This document shows positions 1-7,583 of a stretch of 64,000 bases of DNA, piece by piece (position 1 is the stretch's first letter; every line of letters starts with the position of its first letter). The position numbers were made by a program, and so were the translations under genes. Under the pieces are notes generated by a model. The model did no database searches. It had not been told where the DNA came from and saw nothing but the letters and a program-made list of their open reading frames with translations. Source of the stretch: Chryseobacterium sp. BLS98 (GTDB lineage Bacteria; Bacteroidota; Bacteroidia; Flavobacteriales; Weeksellaceae). Location: NCBI RefSeq assembly GCF_001045445.1, contig NZ_LFNF01000001.1, positions 620,001-684,000 of the forward strand, written 5' to 3'.

Positions 1-367
1 TTCCCATTGCTTTGGAGTTCGAGCAGTCTATGGTAAAAACAGATTTCCCGATCTGTCCGCAGACACTTTTCCATTCACTGTCTGCAAGGCTCCAGTAATT
101 GTAACAGTCTTCAGTGGTATTGAAAATGGTAAGCCCATCATCTTTTGCAGGGTTTATAACAATTGTATTTCTCTGAGCTTCCGTAAGACGGGGAATAAGA
201 ATTCCCTTGTTGTTATTGCCCGATACTACATCCAGCACACTGTTGGTATTGGGAGAAGTTGTATTAATCCCGACTGCTCCATTAGTACTTTGTGAGTAAA
301 GCTCCCCAAAAATCAGAAATAAAGCCAGAAGCATGATTCTGATATGAATTGTAGATTTTGTCATCAT
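1..367 (-). CDS. Secreted VGIN-type surface protein, N-terminal part (cut by window edge)
   Basis: An open frame reads on the minus strand from ATG at 367 to the window edge without a stop, so only about 122 N-terminal residues are seen. It opens with a hydrophobic signal peptide ending near LYSQ. The mature start carries VGINTTSPN, then a 'GILIPRLTEAQRN' segment and an N-Y-W-S-L motif. This layout is common in Flavobacteriia secreted proteins of unknown function, often called tail-fibre- or adhesin-like. A -7 box (444-451) and a repeated element (482-516) lie upstream, next to a LuxR-type regulator gene. Two ATGs occur in tandem (367 and 364). Related N-termini appear at 62884-63795. The function is not known. 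Confidence 0.7.
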   Translation of the reverse strand, partial: MMTKSTIHIRIMLLALFLIFGELYSQSTNGAVGINTTSPNTNSVLDVVSGNNNKGILIPRLTEAQRNTIVINPAKDDGLTIFNTTEDCYNYWSLADSEWKSVCGQIGKSVFTIDCSNSKAMG

Positions 368-443
368 TGTATTTTAAATTATTTAGTATTTGTTGCTTTA
401 ATTTTGCTTTGTGCTTAAAAAAAATTATTTGGTTTATGACATG

Positions 444-451
444 CAAAGTTA
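444..451 (-). promoter_or_regulatory. Candidate -7 promoter element of the surface-protein gene
   Basis: The minus strand reads TAACTTTG, an exact match to the Bacteroidota -7 consensus TAnnTTTG, 77 bp before the ATG at 367. The -33 triplet is GTG rather than TTG. The 24-bp shared element lies about 40-70 bp upstream of the expected start of transcription, where an activator would bind. Confidence 0.45.
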
Positions 452-481
452 TCCACAGCAATCCTGCATCACTAAAATATG

Positions 482-516
482 ACTACGCAACACTACGCAC
501 GAGTAGAAAAACTCAT
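482..516. promoter_or_regulatory. Putative activator site, copy A of a shared 24-bp element
   Basis: Bases 493-516 (core ctacgcacgagtag followed by a run of A and actcat) match 2694-2717 at 23 of 24 positions. The octamer actacgca occurs twice here, at 482-489 and 492-499, exactly 10 bp apart, so both copies face the same side of the helix. The core also holds CTAC and GTAG as inverted ends. The site lies upstream of the -7 box at 444-451. The regulator is unknown; the adjacent LuxR-type gene is a natural candidate. Confidence 0.5.
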
Positions 517-523
517 GTTAGGC

Positions 524-1513
524 TTATATCTTAAGTATAAAGTTGTTAATGTTAATATCTGAAGGAATATCCAGTTTCTTTCTTATCCTGTACTTTCTGC
601 TTTCGATGGCCCTTACACTGCTGTTGGTACACAATGCAATTTTTTTGGTATCAAAGTTCAGTCTCATTAACGCACAGATATGTATTTCTGAGCTGATAAG
701 GCCGGAATTTATCTTCAAAAGGCTGGGTATAAAATCCGGAAAATAGGTCTGAAATTTTTCAAGAAAAAGAGGTGAATCTGTTTCTGCCAGTTCCAAAATT
801 TCAGCAATATTATCTTCAGAAAGATTGTTATTAATGATCTGCTGCTTCATCAATTCATTATTGGTCTTAAGCAGATCTTCAATAGTAGAGTCTTTAATTT
901 CCGTCTCCTTCATTAATCCGTTTATGAGTTTATCTTTTTGATGGATAAAGGATATATCGATAAGAAATGTAGTAAAGGAAAAAATAATATTCAGCAAACG
1001 TATGGTTTTAAAGTCTGCATTCATAATATACTTGCTCCTCGGTAAAAAATTCAGTTCAAAAAATAAACATCCGATGAAATTTAATGCAATAATGGCTACA
1101 ATAAACAATATGGAATAATAGTCTTTTTTATAATTGAAAAAGAAAGGCAGCGCAAACAGAATTGAAAAGTAAAAATATTCAACGCCGGCATCCCTGGAAG
1201 TATACACATAGAAAAAACTTACTATAAAAGTCAGGATGATAAAAACTATGATTATGGTATTTTTTAAAATTTTACGGTACCTGCTGATTTTTCCTTCAAC
1301 GGATATTAAAACACACCAGAAAAAAGTAATCATGATGAGAAATACAGAAATTACTGCATCTCCAAAAAAAAGGATAATAAATACCGAATAAAATAAAAAC
1401 AGTAAAAAAAGAAATATCAGATAACGGTTGATCAGTTTGGCGTAATTCTGGTCAAAATCGTTATCAAAAACCTCATTTTCACTGTTCATTATTTCAGAAA
1501 TCTTTTTCATCAT
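524..1513 (-). CDS. Membrane-anchored LuxR-type HTH transcriptional regulator
   Basis: The 329-residue protein has a short polar N-terminus, then about six hydrophobic segments between residues 30 and 190. A coiled-coil-like linker (about 195-225) leads to a C-terminal helix-turn-helix (about 265-329). The recognition-helix region 'NSSVRAIESRKYRIRKKL' resembles the LuxR/GerE-like domain of many Flavobacteriia membrane-bound regulators. It probably senses an envelope or membrane signal and regulates nearby genes; the VGIN surface protein at 1-367 is the most likely target. Two ATGs are in tandem at the start. It lies between the two copies of the 24-bp element. The signal is unknown. Confidence 0.7.
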   Translation of the reverse strand: MMKKISEIMNSENEVFDNDFDQNYAKLINRYLIFLFLLFLFYSVFIILFFGDAVISVFLIMITFFWCVLISVEGKISRYRKILKNTIIIVFIILTFIVSFFYVYTSRDAGVEYFYFSILFALPFFFNYKKDYYSILFIVAIIALNFIGCLFFELNFLPRSKYIMNADFKTIRLLNIIFSFTTFLIDISFIHQKDKLINGLMKETEIKDSTIEDLLKTNNELMKQQIINNNLSEDNIAEILELAETDSPLFLEKFQTYFPDFIPSLLKINSGLISSEIHICALMRLNFDTKKIALCTNSSVRAIESRKYRIRKKLDIPSDININNFILKI

Positions 1514-1847
1514 ATTCTAAAACATTTAAAGTGAAATTAAAAAATACGCAGGTAGACATTTGTACATATAAATTTATGAATTATCAAGATTCAATATTAT
1601 AATATTTGTAATAAAATGTGTTTTTTAATAAAAAATACATAGATTATATCCCTGTTTATTGAAAAACAAAAATAACTATGCTCTTTTATGAATAAAAAAA
1701 CAAATAAGTTTACAAGAAAAATTTAAAAGCTTACATTGGTAAATAAGTAAAATGGTAACTGTAAATCAGAAGATTATTCTCCTAAAAACAGAGGCAACAG
1801 AATATTTTTTTGACAAAACATTCAACTCTAACTACAAATTGCCGAAG
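1514..1847. other. AT-rich intergenic region upstream of the LuxR-type gene
   Basis: These 334 bp separate the LuxR-type gene from the end of the 106-residue HTH gene. They are very AT-rich with many short A and T runs. I find no convincing open frame, strong hairpin terminator or clean TAnnTTTG box. A weak resemblance to the 24-bp element (tacgcaggtag at 1545-1555) lies just upstream of the LuxR-type start; it is too degenerate to count as a copy. Confidence 0.5.
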
Positions 1848-2168
1848 TTATATTTTAAATATGCGCTTCCACTTTGAAATAGTGTTCCGGCTCATCTTAA
1901 AATGATTTGCCGTTTCTGCATTGTTAAGTTTATTTTTTTTCTGATATTCGAGGATATTTACTATTGATTTATGATCGTAGGAGCGAAGTTTTTGGTTTCC
2001 ACATTCTGTTAAAAGTTCCGATTTACCAAAGATCAGGTTGTTTAAGGTAATAATATCTATTGCACTGCTGATCCTTTCAATCTTCTGCATAATCTTCATA
2101 TCACCAATTTTTTCCGGGAATTTTTCTTCAATGATATCGGTATATATCTGTTTATAATCCGGTCCCAT
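1848..2168 (-). CDS. Small helix-turn-helix protein (transposase-like HTH)
   Basis: The 106-residue protein has an acidic helical N-terminal half and a C-terminal HTH (about 68-106: SIVNILEYQ..., 'NAETANHFKMSRNTISKWKR'). This is the homeodomain-like fold of IS3/IS630 OrfA proteins and related regulators. It starts 6 bp after the stop of the 137-residue HTH gene, so both probably share one transcript. No catalytic transposase domain (DDE) follows and no terminal inverted repeats were found. A domesticated regulator is more likely than an active mobile element. Many Chryseobacterium genomes carry similar pairs, often labelled transposase. The targets are unknown. Confidence 0.6.
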   Translation of the reverse strand: MGPDYKQIYTDIIEEKFPEKIGDMKIMQKIERISSAIDIITLNNLIFGKSELLTECGNQKLRSYDHKSIVNILEYQKKNKLNNAETANHFKMSRNTISKWKRIFKI

Positions 2169-2174
2169 ATCTTT

Positions 2175-2588
2175 TTATGCTTTTTTAATCCATTTATGAA
2201 GTGTTGTCTTAGGTATTCTGTATTTCAGAATCACTTCATTCACTGTCATTTCTTTGCTGGAGATCTTTCCTAATATGAAACTCTTCACTTCCTCGGTGTA
2301 TATATTTTTCCTGAAAACAGGCAGATTACCTTTTTGTTGAGAAGGAGTTCCGGGATTGGCCGGAGGTGCATAAAGAATCAAATGCGCACTGTATATTCTG
2401 AAAAAATTGTAGCCCAGCAGCTTGCTCCATCTTAAAAGAAGAAAAGTGTCGATACTGCTTTGAAGATACATATTTTCAATTTCCTCTTCACTGCATTTCA
2501 TAAACTTCTCTATTCTGCCGACAGGCATCTGAAGCTCGTTAACCCTTTCATGTATGAGTTTTCCAATGTGTATATTTTTTAAATTCAT
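2175..2588 (-). CDS. Small two-HTH protein, partner of the 106-residue HTH gene
   Basis: The 137-residue protein has an N-terminal helical domain (about 5-60: 'GKLIHERVNELQMPVGRIEK', 'CSEEEIENMY') resembling an XRE-like fold. A Pro-rich linker (about 73-90, 'APPANPGTPSQQ') leads to a C-terminal HTH (about 100-137, 'NEVILKYRIPKTTLHKWIKK') of the transposase OrfA type. It precedes the 106-residue HTH gene in one probable operon. Upstream are a -7 box (2645-2652), three copies of CAATAGCA and the second copy of the 24-bp element, so the unit is probably regulated and perhaps autoregulated. There is no sign of transposase catalysis. Confidence 0.6.
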   Translation of the reverse strand: MNLKNIHIGKLIHERVNELQMPVGRIEKFMKCSEEEIENMYLQSSIDTFLLLRWSKLLGYNFFRIYSAHLILYAPPANPGTPSQQKGNLPVFRKNIYTEEVKSFILGKISSKEMTVNEVILKYRIPKTTLHKWIKKA

Positions 2589-2624
2589 CCTCCATTAGTT
2601 TACCTTATAGAAAAATATAACTAT

Positions 2625-2684
2625 TGCTATTGTGTTATCACAGACAAAATTATCAATAGCATTTATATTATCCTTACAATAGCA
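2625..2684. promoter_or_regulatory. Triple octamer repeat around the promoter of the HTH pair
   Basis: The octamer CAATAGCA lies at 2654-2661 and 2677-2684 and, inverted (TGCTATTG), at 2625-2632. A TAATTTTG -7 box on the minus strand sits at 2645-2652, between the copies. Repeats on both sides of the promoter suggest operator sites, possibly for the HTH protein encoded downstream. This is a sequence observation; binding is inferred. Confidence 0.45.
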
Positions 2685-2693
2685 TACTCATCG

Positions 2694-2717
2694 CTACGCA
2701 CGAGTAGAGAAACTCAT
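2694..2717. promoter_or_regulatory. Putative activator site, copy B of the shared 24-bp element
   Basis: It matches 493-516 at 23 of 24 positions, including the core ctacgcacgagtag. It lies about 50-80 bp upstream of the expected transcription start of the HTH pair, a position similar to that of copy A relative to the surface-protein gene. Confidence 0.5.
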
Positions 2718-2777
2718 ATGGGCGGATCATGAAAAAATGGGGTTCAACACATCTCAGTTTTCATATTAAAAACAAAA

Positions 2778-2802
2778 AAAGGAGAAATTTAATTTCTCCT
2801 TT
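2778..2802 (-). terminator. Intrinsic terminator after psd
   Basis: A perfect 12-bp inverted repeat (aaaggagaaatt / aatttctccttt) with a one-base spacer lies 22 bp beyond the psd stop. On the minus strand it is followed by a T run (plus-strand A run, 2773-2780). It ends the LUD-cdsA-psd transcript. Confidence 0.75.
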
Positions 2803-2823
2803 CAATATTTTGATTGATCCCTA

Positions 2824-3477
2824 TTAATCTTTCATTCTGGCAATTACATCCAGACCTCCTTTTGTAATATCTCCGATCTTACAGATAATTTCAGTGTCCA
2901 AAGGCAGAAATACATCCATTCTGGACCCGAATTTAATAAAACCAAACTCATGTCCCGCTTTTGCCTGATCCCCTTCATTACAGTAAAAAACAATCCTTCT
3001 GGCCACATATCCCGCAATCTGCCGGAAAACTACTTTATGATTGGTCCCAGTTTCCACGGCTACCGTAGTTCTTTCGTTCTCTGTAGATGATTTTTCATGC
3101 CAGGCAACAAGATATTTACCCGGATGGTATTTTTTATAGATCACTTTTCCCGAAACCGGATATCTGCAGATATGGACGTTTAACGGCGACATGAAAATAG
3201 ACACCTGGATGGCTTTTTCCTTCAAGAATTCAGTCTCATCCACTTCTTTGATCATCACCACTTTTCCGTCTACCGGAGCAATCACATTTTCTCTGTGTTC
3301 CAAAATATTACGATCCGGAACTCTAAAGAACCAAAATACTAAACTGTAAACAACCAATAATGGCATAATGATCAGTAACGACCACATTTTAAGAAAATAA
3401 ATAGCCAATACACTTATGATGATAAACAGTATTGTTGCTACCGTAATCGTTCCTTTCGATTCTCTGTGTAGTTTCAT
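2824..3477 (-). CDS. psd: Phosphatidylserine decarboxylase (short, archaetidylserine type)
   Basis: The 217-residue enzyme should decarboxylate phosphatidylserine to phosphatidylethanolamine at the inner membrane. Two hydrophobic segments (about 12-50) anchor the N-terminus. The catalytic core includes 'APVDGKV' near residue 67 and the self-cleavage site Gly-Ser in 'KFGSRMD' near residue 183, where Ser becomes the pyruvoyl group. The length fits the short Psd class of Bacteroidota and alpha-proteobacteria, not the longer E. coli type. It lies 4 bp after cdsA, which makes the CDP-diacylglycerol needed upstream in the same pathway, so the two form a phospholipid operon. Confidence 0.93.
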   Translation of the reverse strand: MKLHRESKGTITVATILFIIISVLAIYFLKMWSLLIIMPLLVVYSLVFWFFRVPDRNILEHRENVIAPVDGKVVMIKEVDETEFLKEKAIQVSIFMSPLNVHICRYPVSGKVIYKKYHPGKYLVAWHEKSSTENERTTVAVETGTNHKVVFRQIAGYVARRIVFYCNEGDQAKAGHEFGFIKFGSRMDVFLPLDTEIICKIGDITKGGLDVIARMKD

Positions 3478-3481
3478 GAGA

Positions 3482-4354
3482 TTAAATAAATTTTTCTAAA
3501 ATAAAGTACAAATATACGACAGGAACGCAGATTAAAAAACTGTCCAGTCTGTCCAGCACACCTCCATGCCCCGGAATGATGTTTCCGCTGTCTTTTACCC
3601 CGAAATTTCTTTTCAGCTGACTTTCTACAAGATCTCCCAACGGAGCAAATGCAGCTACAAGGAAACCTACTACCATCCAGTTCCCGCGAAGTTCAGGCTG
3701 ATAATGCTCTACAAAATAGGATAAAACCAATGTTAAGACAACGCCCCCGGCATACCCTTCCCAGGTCTTCTTTGGAGAGATTTTTGGGGCCATTTTATGT
3801 TTTCCGAAAAATTTTCCGGTAAGGTAGGCAAAAGTATCACTGCTCCATATCAGGATAAACAGGAAAAGAACTTCAAGCGAGAAGGTTCCGTCATAACTGG
3901 AAAACTTAGGCAGCCCCAGTGCAAAGCTGAAAGGCAATGCTACATAGATAACTGTAAAGATCAGCTTTCCGCTGTCGTAATAAAGCTCGTTGGGATATTT
4001 GAATAAAGTAATTACTGCAATAACAATAAGGGAAATTGCCAGTATTTCATTCAGCCTGAAATCAAAAAAGAAATCATGGTGGAAATATCTTTTGGAAAAA
4101 ACATAGTAAATAAAAATGACAAGCGGAAGTACAATCCATTTTTCGTAGCCTTTCCCGAATTTCATGATCCTGATGCATTCCCATGTACCCACCAGCAGCA
4201 AAAGACTAATCAGTCCGAAATACAGGTATTCCTGCCTGATAAGTCCCGGATGGATATTGTTGATAAGCCGGGCTCCCAGCGGTGTTGTGCAAAGAATGAT
4301 AACGGCAACGTAAACAAGTCCGGAAATGGTTCTTTGAATAAGGTTTTTGTCCAA
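3482..4354 (-). CDS. cdsA: Phosphatidate cytidylyltransferase (CDP-diacylglycerol synthase)
   Basis: The 290-residue integral membrane protein has about eight hydrophobic helices. It should convert phosphatidic acid and CTP to CDP-diacylglycerol, the branch point of phospholipid synthesis. The C-terminal family signature is complete: 'SQLKRNFGVKDSGNIIPGHG' runs into 'GVLDRLDS' (about residues 243-271), with the conserved K-D and H-G-G-x-x-D-R-x-D residues. 'SPKKTWEG' near residue 192 is also typical. It lies between the LUD gene (24 bp away) and psd (4 bp away) in one probable operon. Confidence 0.95.
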   Translation of the reverse strand: MDKNLIQRTISGLVYVAVIILCTTPLGARLINNIHPGLIRQEYLYFGLISLLLLVGTWECIRIMKFGKGYEKWIVLPLVIFIYYVFSKRYFHHDFFFDFRLNEILAISLIVIAVITLFKYPNELYYDSGKLIFTVIYVALPFSFALGLPKFSSYDGTFSLEVLFLFILIWSSDTFAYLTGKFFGKHKMAPKISPKKTWEGYAGGVVLTLVLSYFVEHYQPELRGNWMVVGFLVAAFAPLGDLVESQLKRNFGVKDSGNIIPGHGGVLDRLDSFLICVPVVYLYFILEKFI

Positions 4355-4378
4355 AATGTAAAATTTATAAGTTGATGC

Positions 4379-4960
4379 TTAATCTTCAAGCAGCAATAAA
4401 AACAGTTTTGTATTCGTATGGGAAGAAGTATCCAGACTTGACTGGCCTCCGCTAATGGAAGTAAGGTTTTTGATATTCCCGTTTCTTTTTATTTTCCCCA
4501 TTGCATCATTCAGGTTGTTCACGATTTGCGATACATTGGCCATGATAATGATTTTCCCGGGAAGCCTTGAAGAATGATAATGCAGGATATTATTGTGCGA
4601 AAGCATGATTCTGCCGTCATAGGCAATAAGGTATTCACAGGTAATAAAAGCCGCATCATTGGAACTCTCCATTTCTGAGGTAAACGGAGTTTTTACAACG
4701 TTCAAAAAACTTTGAAGTTCTTTATCCCAGCAGAAAACATTGGTGATTCCTTCTATTTTGACTATCTGATTCAAAGTCTGCAGGGCTTCCGCCTCATCGG
4801 CACAATAATTAAAAAATCCCCCTGAATGCGTAAACAGTTGCGCAAACTTATAGTCAAGATCCGCATTTTTCAGCGAATCCCCGAGCTTCTCCAGACTCTG
4901 TTTTTCCTCTTCCTCAGGCTGGTTGGTAAGTTTGCTTACAATCTTCTTGAATAAATTCAA
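4379..4960 (-). CDS. LUD-domain protein (LutC/YkgG-like)
   Basis: The 193-residue protein resembles the LUD (lactate utilisation) domain of LutC. It has a mixed alpha/beta core with 'ADEAEALQTL', 'AFITCEYLIAYDGRIML' and 'LPGKIIIMANVSQIV'. LutC helps LutA/LutB oxidise L-lactate, but no lutA or lutB lies here. In Flavobacteriia a lone LUD gene is often found between ftsH and cdsA, so its role may differ. No signal peptide or metal motif is seen. It heads the operon with cdsA and psd and is separated from ftsH by a hairpin terminator. The family call is fairly secure and the function is not. Confidence 0.65.
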   Translation of the reverse strand: MNLFKKIVSKLTNQPEEEEKQSLEKLGDSLKNADLDYKFAQLFTHSGGFFNYCADEAEALQTLNQIVKIEGITNVFCWDKELQSFLNVVKTPFTSEMESSNDAAFITCEYLIAYDGRIMLSHNNILHYHSSRLPGKIIIMANVSQIVNNLNDAMGKIKRNGNIKNLTSISGGQSSLDTSSHTNTKLFLLLLED

Positions 4961-5044
4961 CTTAAATTATTTTTAGTCAACTTTATACAAAAATAGAAAT
5001 AAATTATAATAGATTCTAAAAAACTGCCTTTAAATATGAAAAAA

Positions 5045-5077
5045 ACCTGACAATTCTAAGACTGTCAGGTTTTTTTT
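5045..5077 (-). terminator. Intrinsic terminator after ftsH
   Basis: An inverted repeat (acctgaca 5045-5052 / tgtcaggt 5063-5070) has A runs before and T runs after it, so it can work in both directions. It lies 21 bp beyond the ftsH stop and 84 bp before the LUD start, separating the two operons. Confidence 0.8.
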
Positions 5078-5097
5078 AATATGTTTGGGAAGTATTT

Positions 5098-7113
5098 TTA
5101 AAGTTGAGTCGGGCTTTCCGGAGCCTGAATTTCATTACCTTCTTCCTTGTCTTTAATAATGATCTGCTCCTCCGGTTCTTTTGCCGTAGCAATTGTACTG
5201 GTAACAGGTCTTTCCGTTAATTCGGGATCCCATGCTCTTTTACCGAAGATATCTTCAAGGTCTTCACGGAAGATCACTTCTTTTTCCAGAAGCTTATTCG
5301 CTAAGGCATCAAGCTTATCTTTATTCTCATTTAGGATCTGAACAGCTCTTTGGTATTGATTTTCGATGATCGATTTGATCTCTGCATCAATTTTCGTAGC
5401 GGTTTCTTCAGAATAAGGTTTCCCGAAAGAATACTCAGACTGTCCTGAACTGTCATAATAGGATATGTTTCCGATATTTGGGCTTAACCCGTAGACTGTA
5501 ACCATAGCCTGAGCTCTTTTCGTTACAGATTCCAGATCAGATAATGCACCTGTTGAAATATTGTTAAATATCACTTGTTCGGCAGCTCTTCCTCCTAATG
5601 TTGCACATAATTCGTCCAGCATTTGTTCAGTCGTCGTAAGCTGTCTTTCTTCCGGAAGATACCAGGCTGCTCCTAAAGAGCGCCCTCTCGGAACAATTGT
5701 TACTTTTAAAAGCGGAGCTGCATGTTCTACCAGCCATGAGATGGTGGCATGCCCTGCTTCGTGGTAAGCTACTCTCCTCTTCTCAGAAGGTTTGATCGCC
5801 ATGTTTTTCTTTTCAAGACCACCGATGATTCTGTCTACAGCATCAAGGAAATCCTGTTTAGTTACAGAAGTATGACTGTTTCTCGCGGCAATAAGCGCTG
5901 CTTCGTTACACACATTGGCAATATCTGCCCCGCTGAATCCAGGAGTCTGCTTCGCAAGGAAATCTCTGTCTACATTCTCATCCAGCTTGATTTTCTTCAG
6001 GTGAACATCAAATATCTCTCTTCTTTCATGCAGTTCCGGAAGATCTACATAGATGGAACGGTCGAAACGTCCGGCTCTCATTAAAGCTTTATCTAAGATA
6101 TCAGCTCTGTTGGTAGCAGCCATGACAATGACGTTAACATCTGTTCCGAAACCATCCATTTCTGTAAGAAGCTGGTTAAGGGTATTTTCTCTTTCATCGT
6201 TCCCGCCTGAGAAATTATTTTTTCCTCTTGCACGTCCGATTGCATCAATCTCATCAATAAAGATAATAGCCGGAGATTTGGCTTTTGCCTGGGCAAAAAG
6301 GTCTCTCACTCTCGATGCACCTACTCCAACGAACATTTCAACGAAATCTGAACCTGAAAGGGAGAAGAACGGCACTTTGGCTTCCCCTGCAACAGCTTTC
6401 GCCAATAAGGTTTTACCGGTTCCCGGAGGGCCTACTAAAAGGACACCTTTAGGAATCTTACCTCCCAGTTTCGTATATTTTTCTGAGTTTTTAAGGAAAT
6501 CCACTACTTCCTGTACCTCTTCTTTAGCTCCTTCAAGACCTGCAACATCTTTAAATGTCACCTGGATTCTTTCCTTTTCGTCAAAAAGTTTCGCTTTGGA
6601 TTTTCCGATGGAGAAGATCTGTCCGCCAGGACCTCCGCCTCCACCCATCTTTCTGAAAAGAAGGAAGTAGAAAAGTCCTAAAATCGCGATCCATATCAAT
6701 GCCGAAACCAGGATATCCATGAATGGATTTTTGCCTGCTCCGTAATCTTTGGTTGTCGTGATTTTAGCATCTGCTGCTTTTATCTGATCAAATTTCTGAA
6801 GGAAAAGCTGAAGATCTCCATATTTTACAGAAAAATCTGCTTTTGGAGCCATATCGAATGCAGAAAGAGGATTGTTCTGATTGGCTGATTTATTGACCAT
6901 TGCCGTCTTTGCTGCTTTTGTCAGGAAAACATCTGCTTTCTCTGTGTCTTTGTATATGATAACGTTTTGGACCTTTCCTGCCTGCATTTCCCTAAAGAAA
7001 GCATCCTCATCAATAGATTTTGCACTGTCGCCTCCTAAAAAATTGGAACCGAAAAATAACAAAAGAGCCACGATTGCAATTGGAAAAAACCAGTTGAATC
7101 CTTTATTGTTCAT
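5098..7113 (-). CDS. ftsH: ATP-dependent membrane zinc metalloprotease FtsH
   Basis: The 671-residue protein degrades misfolded and regulatory membrane and cytosolic proteins. A first transmembrane helix (about 8-26) and a second (about 133-153) flank a periplasmic domain. Next comes the AAA+ ATPase with Walker A GPPGTGKT (228-235), Walker B IIFIDE (283-288) and the SRH arginines near 345-352. The M41 protease follows, with HEAGH (451-455) supplying zinc ligands and the catalytic Glu. A Gly-rich stretch (157-164) joins membrane and ATPase parts. The tail after 640 is Glu-rich and low in complexity. It starts 16 bp after rsfS and probably shares its transcript. Confidence 0.98.
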   Translation of the reverse strand: MNNKGFNWFFPIAIVALLLFFGSNFLGGDSAKSIDEDAFFREMQAGKVQNVIIYKDTEKADVFLTKAAKTAMVNKSANQNNPLSAFDMAPKADFSVKYGDLQLFLQKFDQIKAADAKITTTKDYGAGKNPFMDILVSALIWIAILGLFYFLLFRKMGGGGGPGGQIFSIGKSKAKLFDEKERIQVTFKDVAGLEGAKEEVQEVVDFLKNSEKYTKLGGKIPKGVLLVGPPGTGKTLLAKAVAGEAKVPFFSLSGSDFVEMFVGVGASRVRDLFAQAKAKSPAIIFIDEIDAIGRARGKNNFSGGNDERENTLNQLLTEMDGFGTDVNVIVMAATNRADILDKALMRAGRFDRSIYVDLPELHERREIFDVHLKKIKLDENVDRDFLAKQTPGFSGADIANVCNEAALIAARNSHTSVTKQDFLDAVDRIIGGLEKKNMAIKPSEKRRVAYHEAGHATISWLVEHAAPLLKVTIVPRGRSLGAAWYLPEERQLTTTEQMLDELCATLGGRAAEQVIFNNISTGALSDLESVTKRAQAMVTVYGLSPNIGNISYYDSSGQSEYSFGKPYSEETATKIDAEIKSIIENQYQRAVQILNENKDKLDALANKLLEKEVIFREDLEDIFGKRAWDPELTERPVTSTIATAKEPEEQIIIKDKEEGNEIQAPESPTQL

Positions 7114-7129
7114 TTATACTTTTTAAAAT

Positions 7130-7498
7130 TTAAAATTCATTTTCTATTTTCGTAATGGCTGCATCTCCCCAAAGTTCTTCAATATCGTAATATTCACGTA
7201 TTTCTTTCTGGAAAATATGCACCACCACTGTTACGTAATCTACCAAAACCCACATGGAATTTTCGGTACCCTCTACATGCCAAGGTCTATCTTTAAGATC
7301 GTTTCTTACTTTTTTCTCTACACTTCCTGCCAATGCAGAAACCTGCGTATTGGAGTTTCCGCTACAAATTATAAAAGTTTCCGCTACAGAATTTTCTATT
7401 TTCGAAAGGTCGAAAATCATGATATCTTCTCCTTTTACATCCTGGATGGCTTCAACAATTTTATCTATTAGTGCCTGCTTTTCTGCTGTTTTATTCAT
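7130..7498 (-). CDS. rsfS: Ribosome silencing factor RsfS
   Basis: The 122-residue protein binds ribosomal protein uL14 and blocks subunit joining in starvation. The Oligomerisation/RsfS domain is complete: 'IVEAIQDVKGEDIMIFDLSK', 'FIICSGNSNTQVSALA', 'PWHVEGTENSMWVLVDY' and 'HIFQKEIREYYDIEELWGDA'. The frame extends upstream to a TTG at 7519. I chose the ATG at 7498 because it gives the usual family length and the 'MNKTAEKQALID' start typical of flavobacteria. It is followed after 16 bp by ftsH and is divergent from birA. Confidence 0.92.
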   Translation of the reverse strand: MNKTAEKQALIDKIVEAIQDVKGEDIMIFDLSKIENSVAETFIICSGNSNTQVSALAGSVEKKVRNDLKDRPWHVEGTENSMWVLVDYVTVVVHIFQKEIREYYDIEELWGDAAITKIENEF

Positions 7499-7583
7499 TA
7501 AAATATCTATAATCTGCAAATTTATTGTTTTTCTTTTACTTTAACCTTACTTTTAGCCCTTTAAAGTCTTAAAGTTTTCTTAA

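Noticed and set aside
1848-2588. Insertion sequence
   Set aside because: The HTH pair resembles OrfA proteins, but there is no DDE catalytic domain, no terminal inverted repeats and no target duplication in view.
6053-6670. 205-residue plus-strand open frame inside ftsH
   Set aside because: It is antisense to the conserved ATPase region of ftsH, and its composition (Ser/Pro/Leu-rich) is that of a shadow frame.
7499-7519. TTG start extending rsfS by seven residues
   Set aside because: ATG at 7498 gives the standard family start and length, and the extension has no conserved residues.
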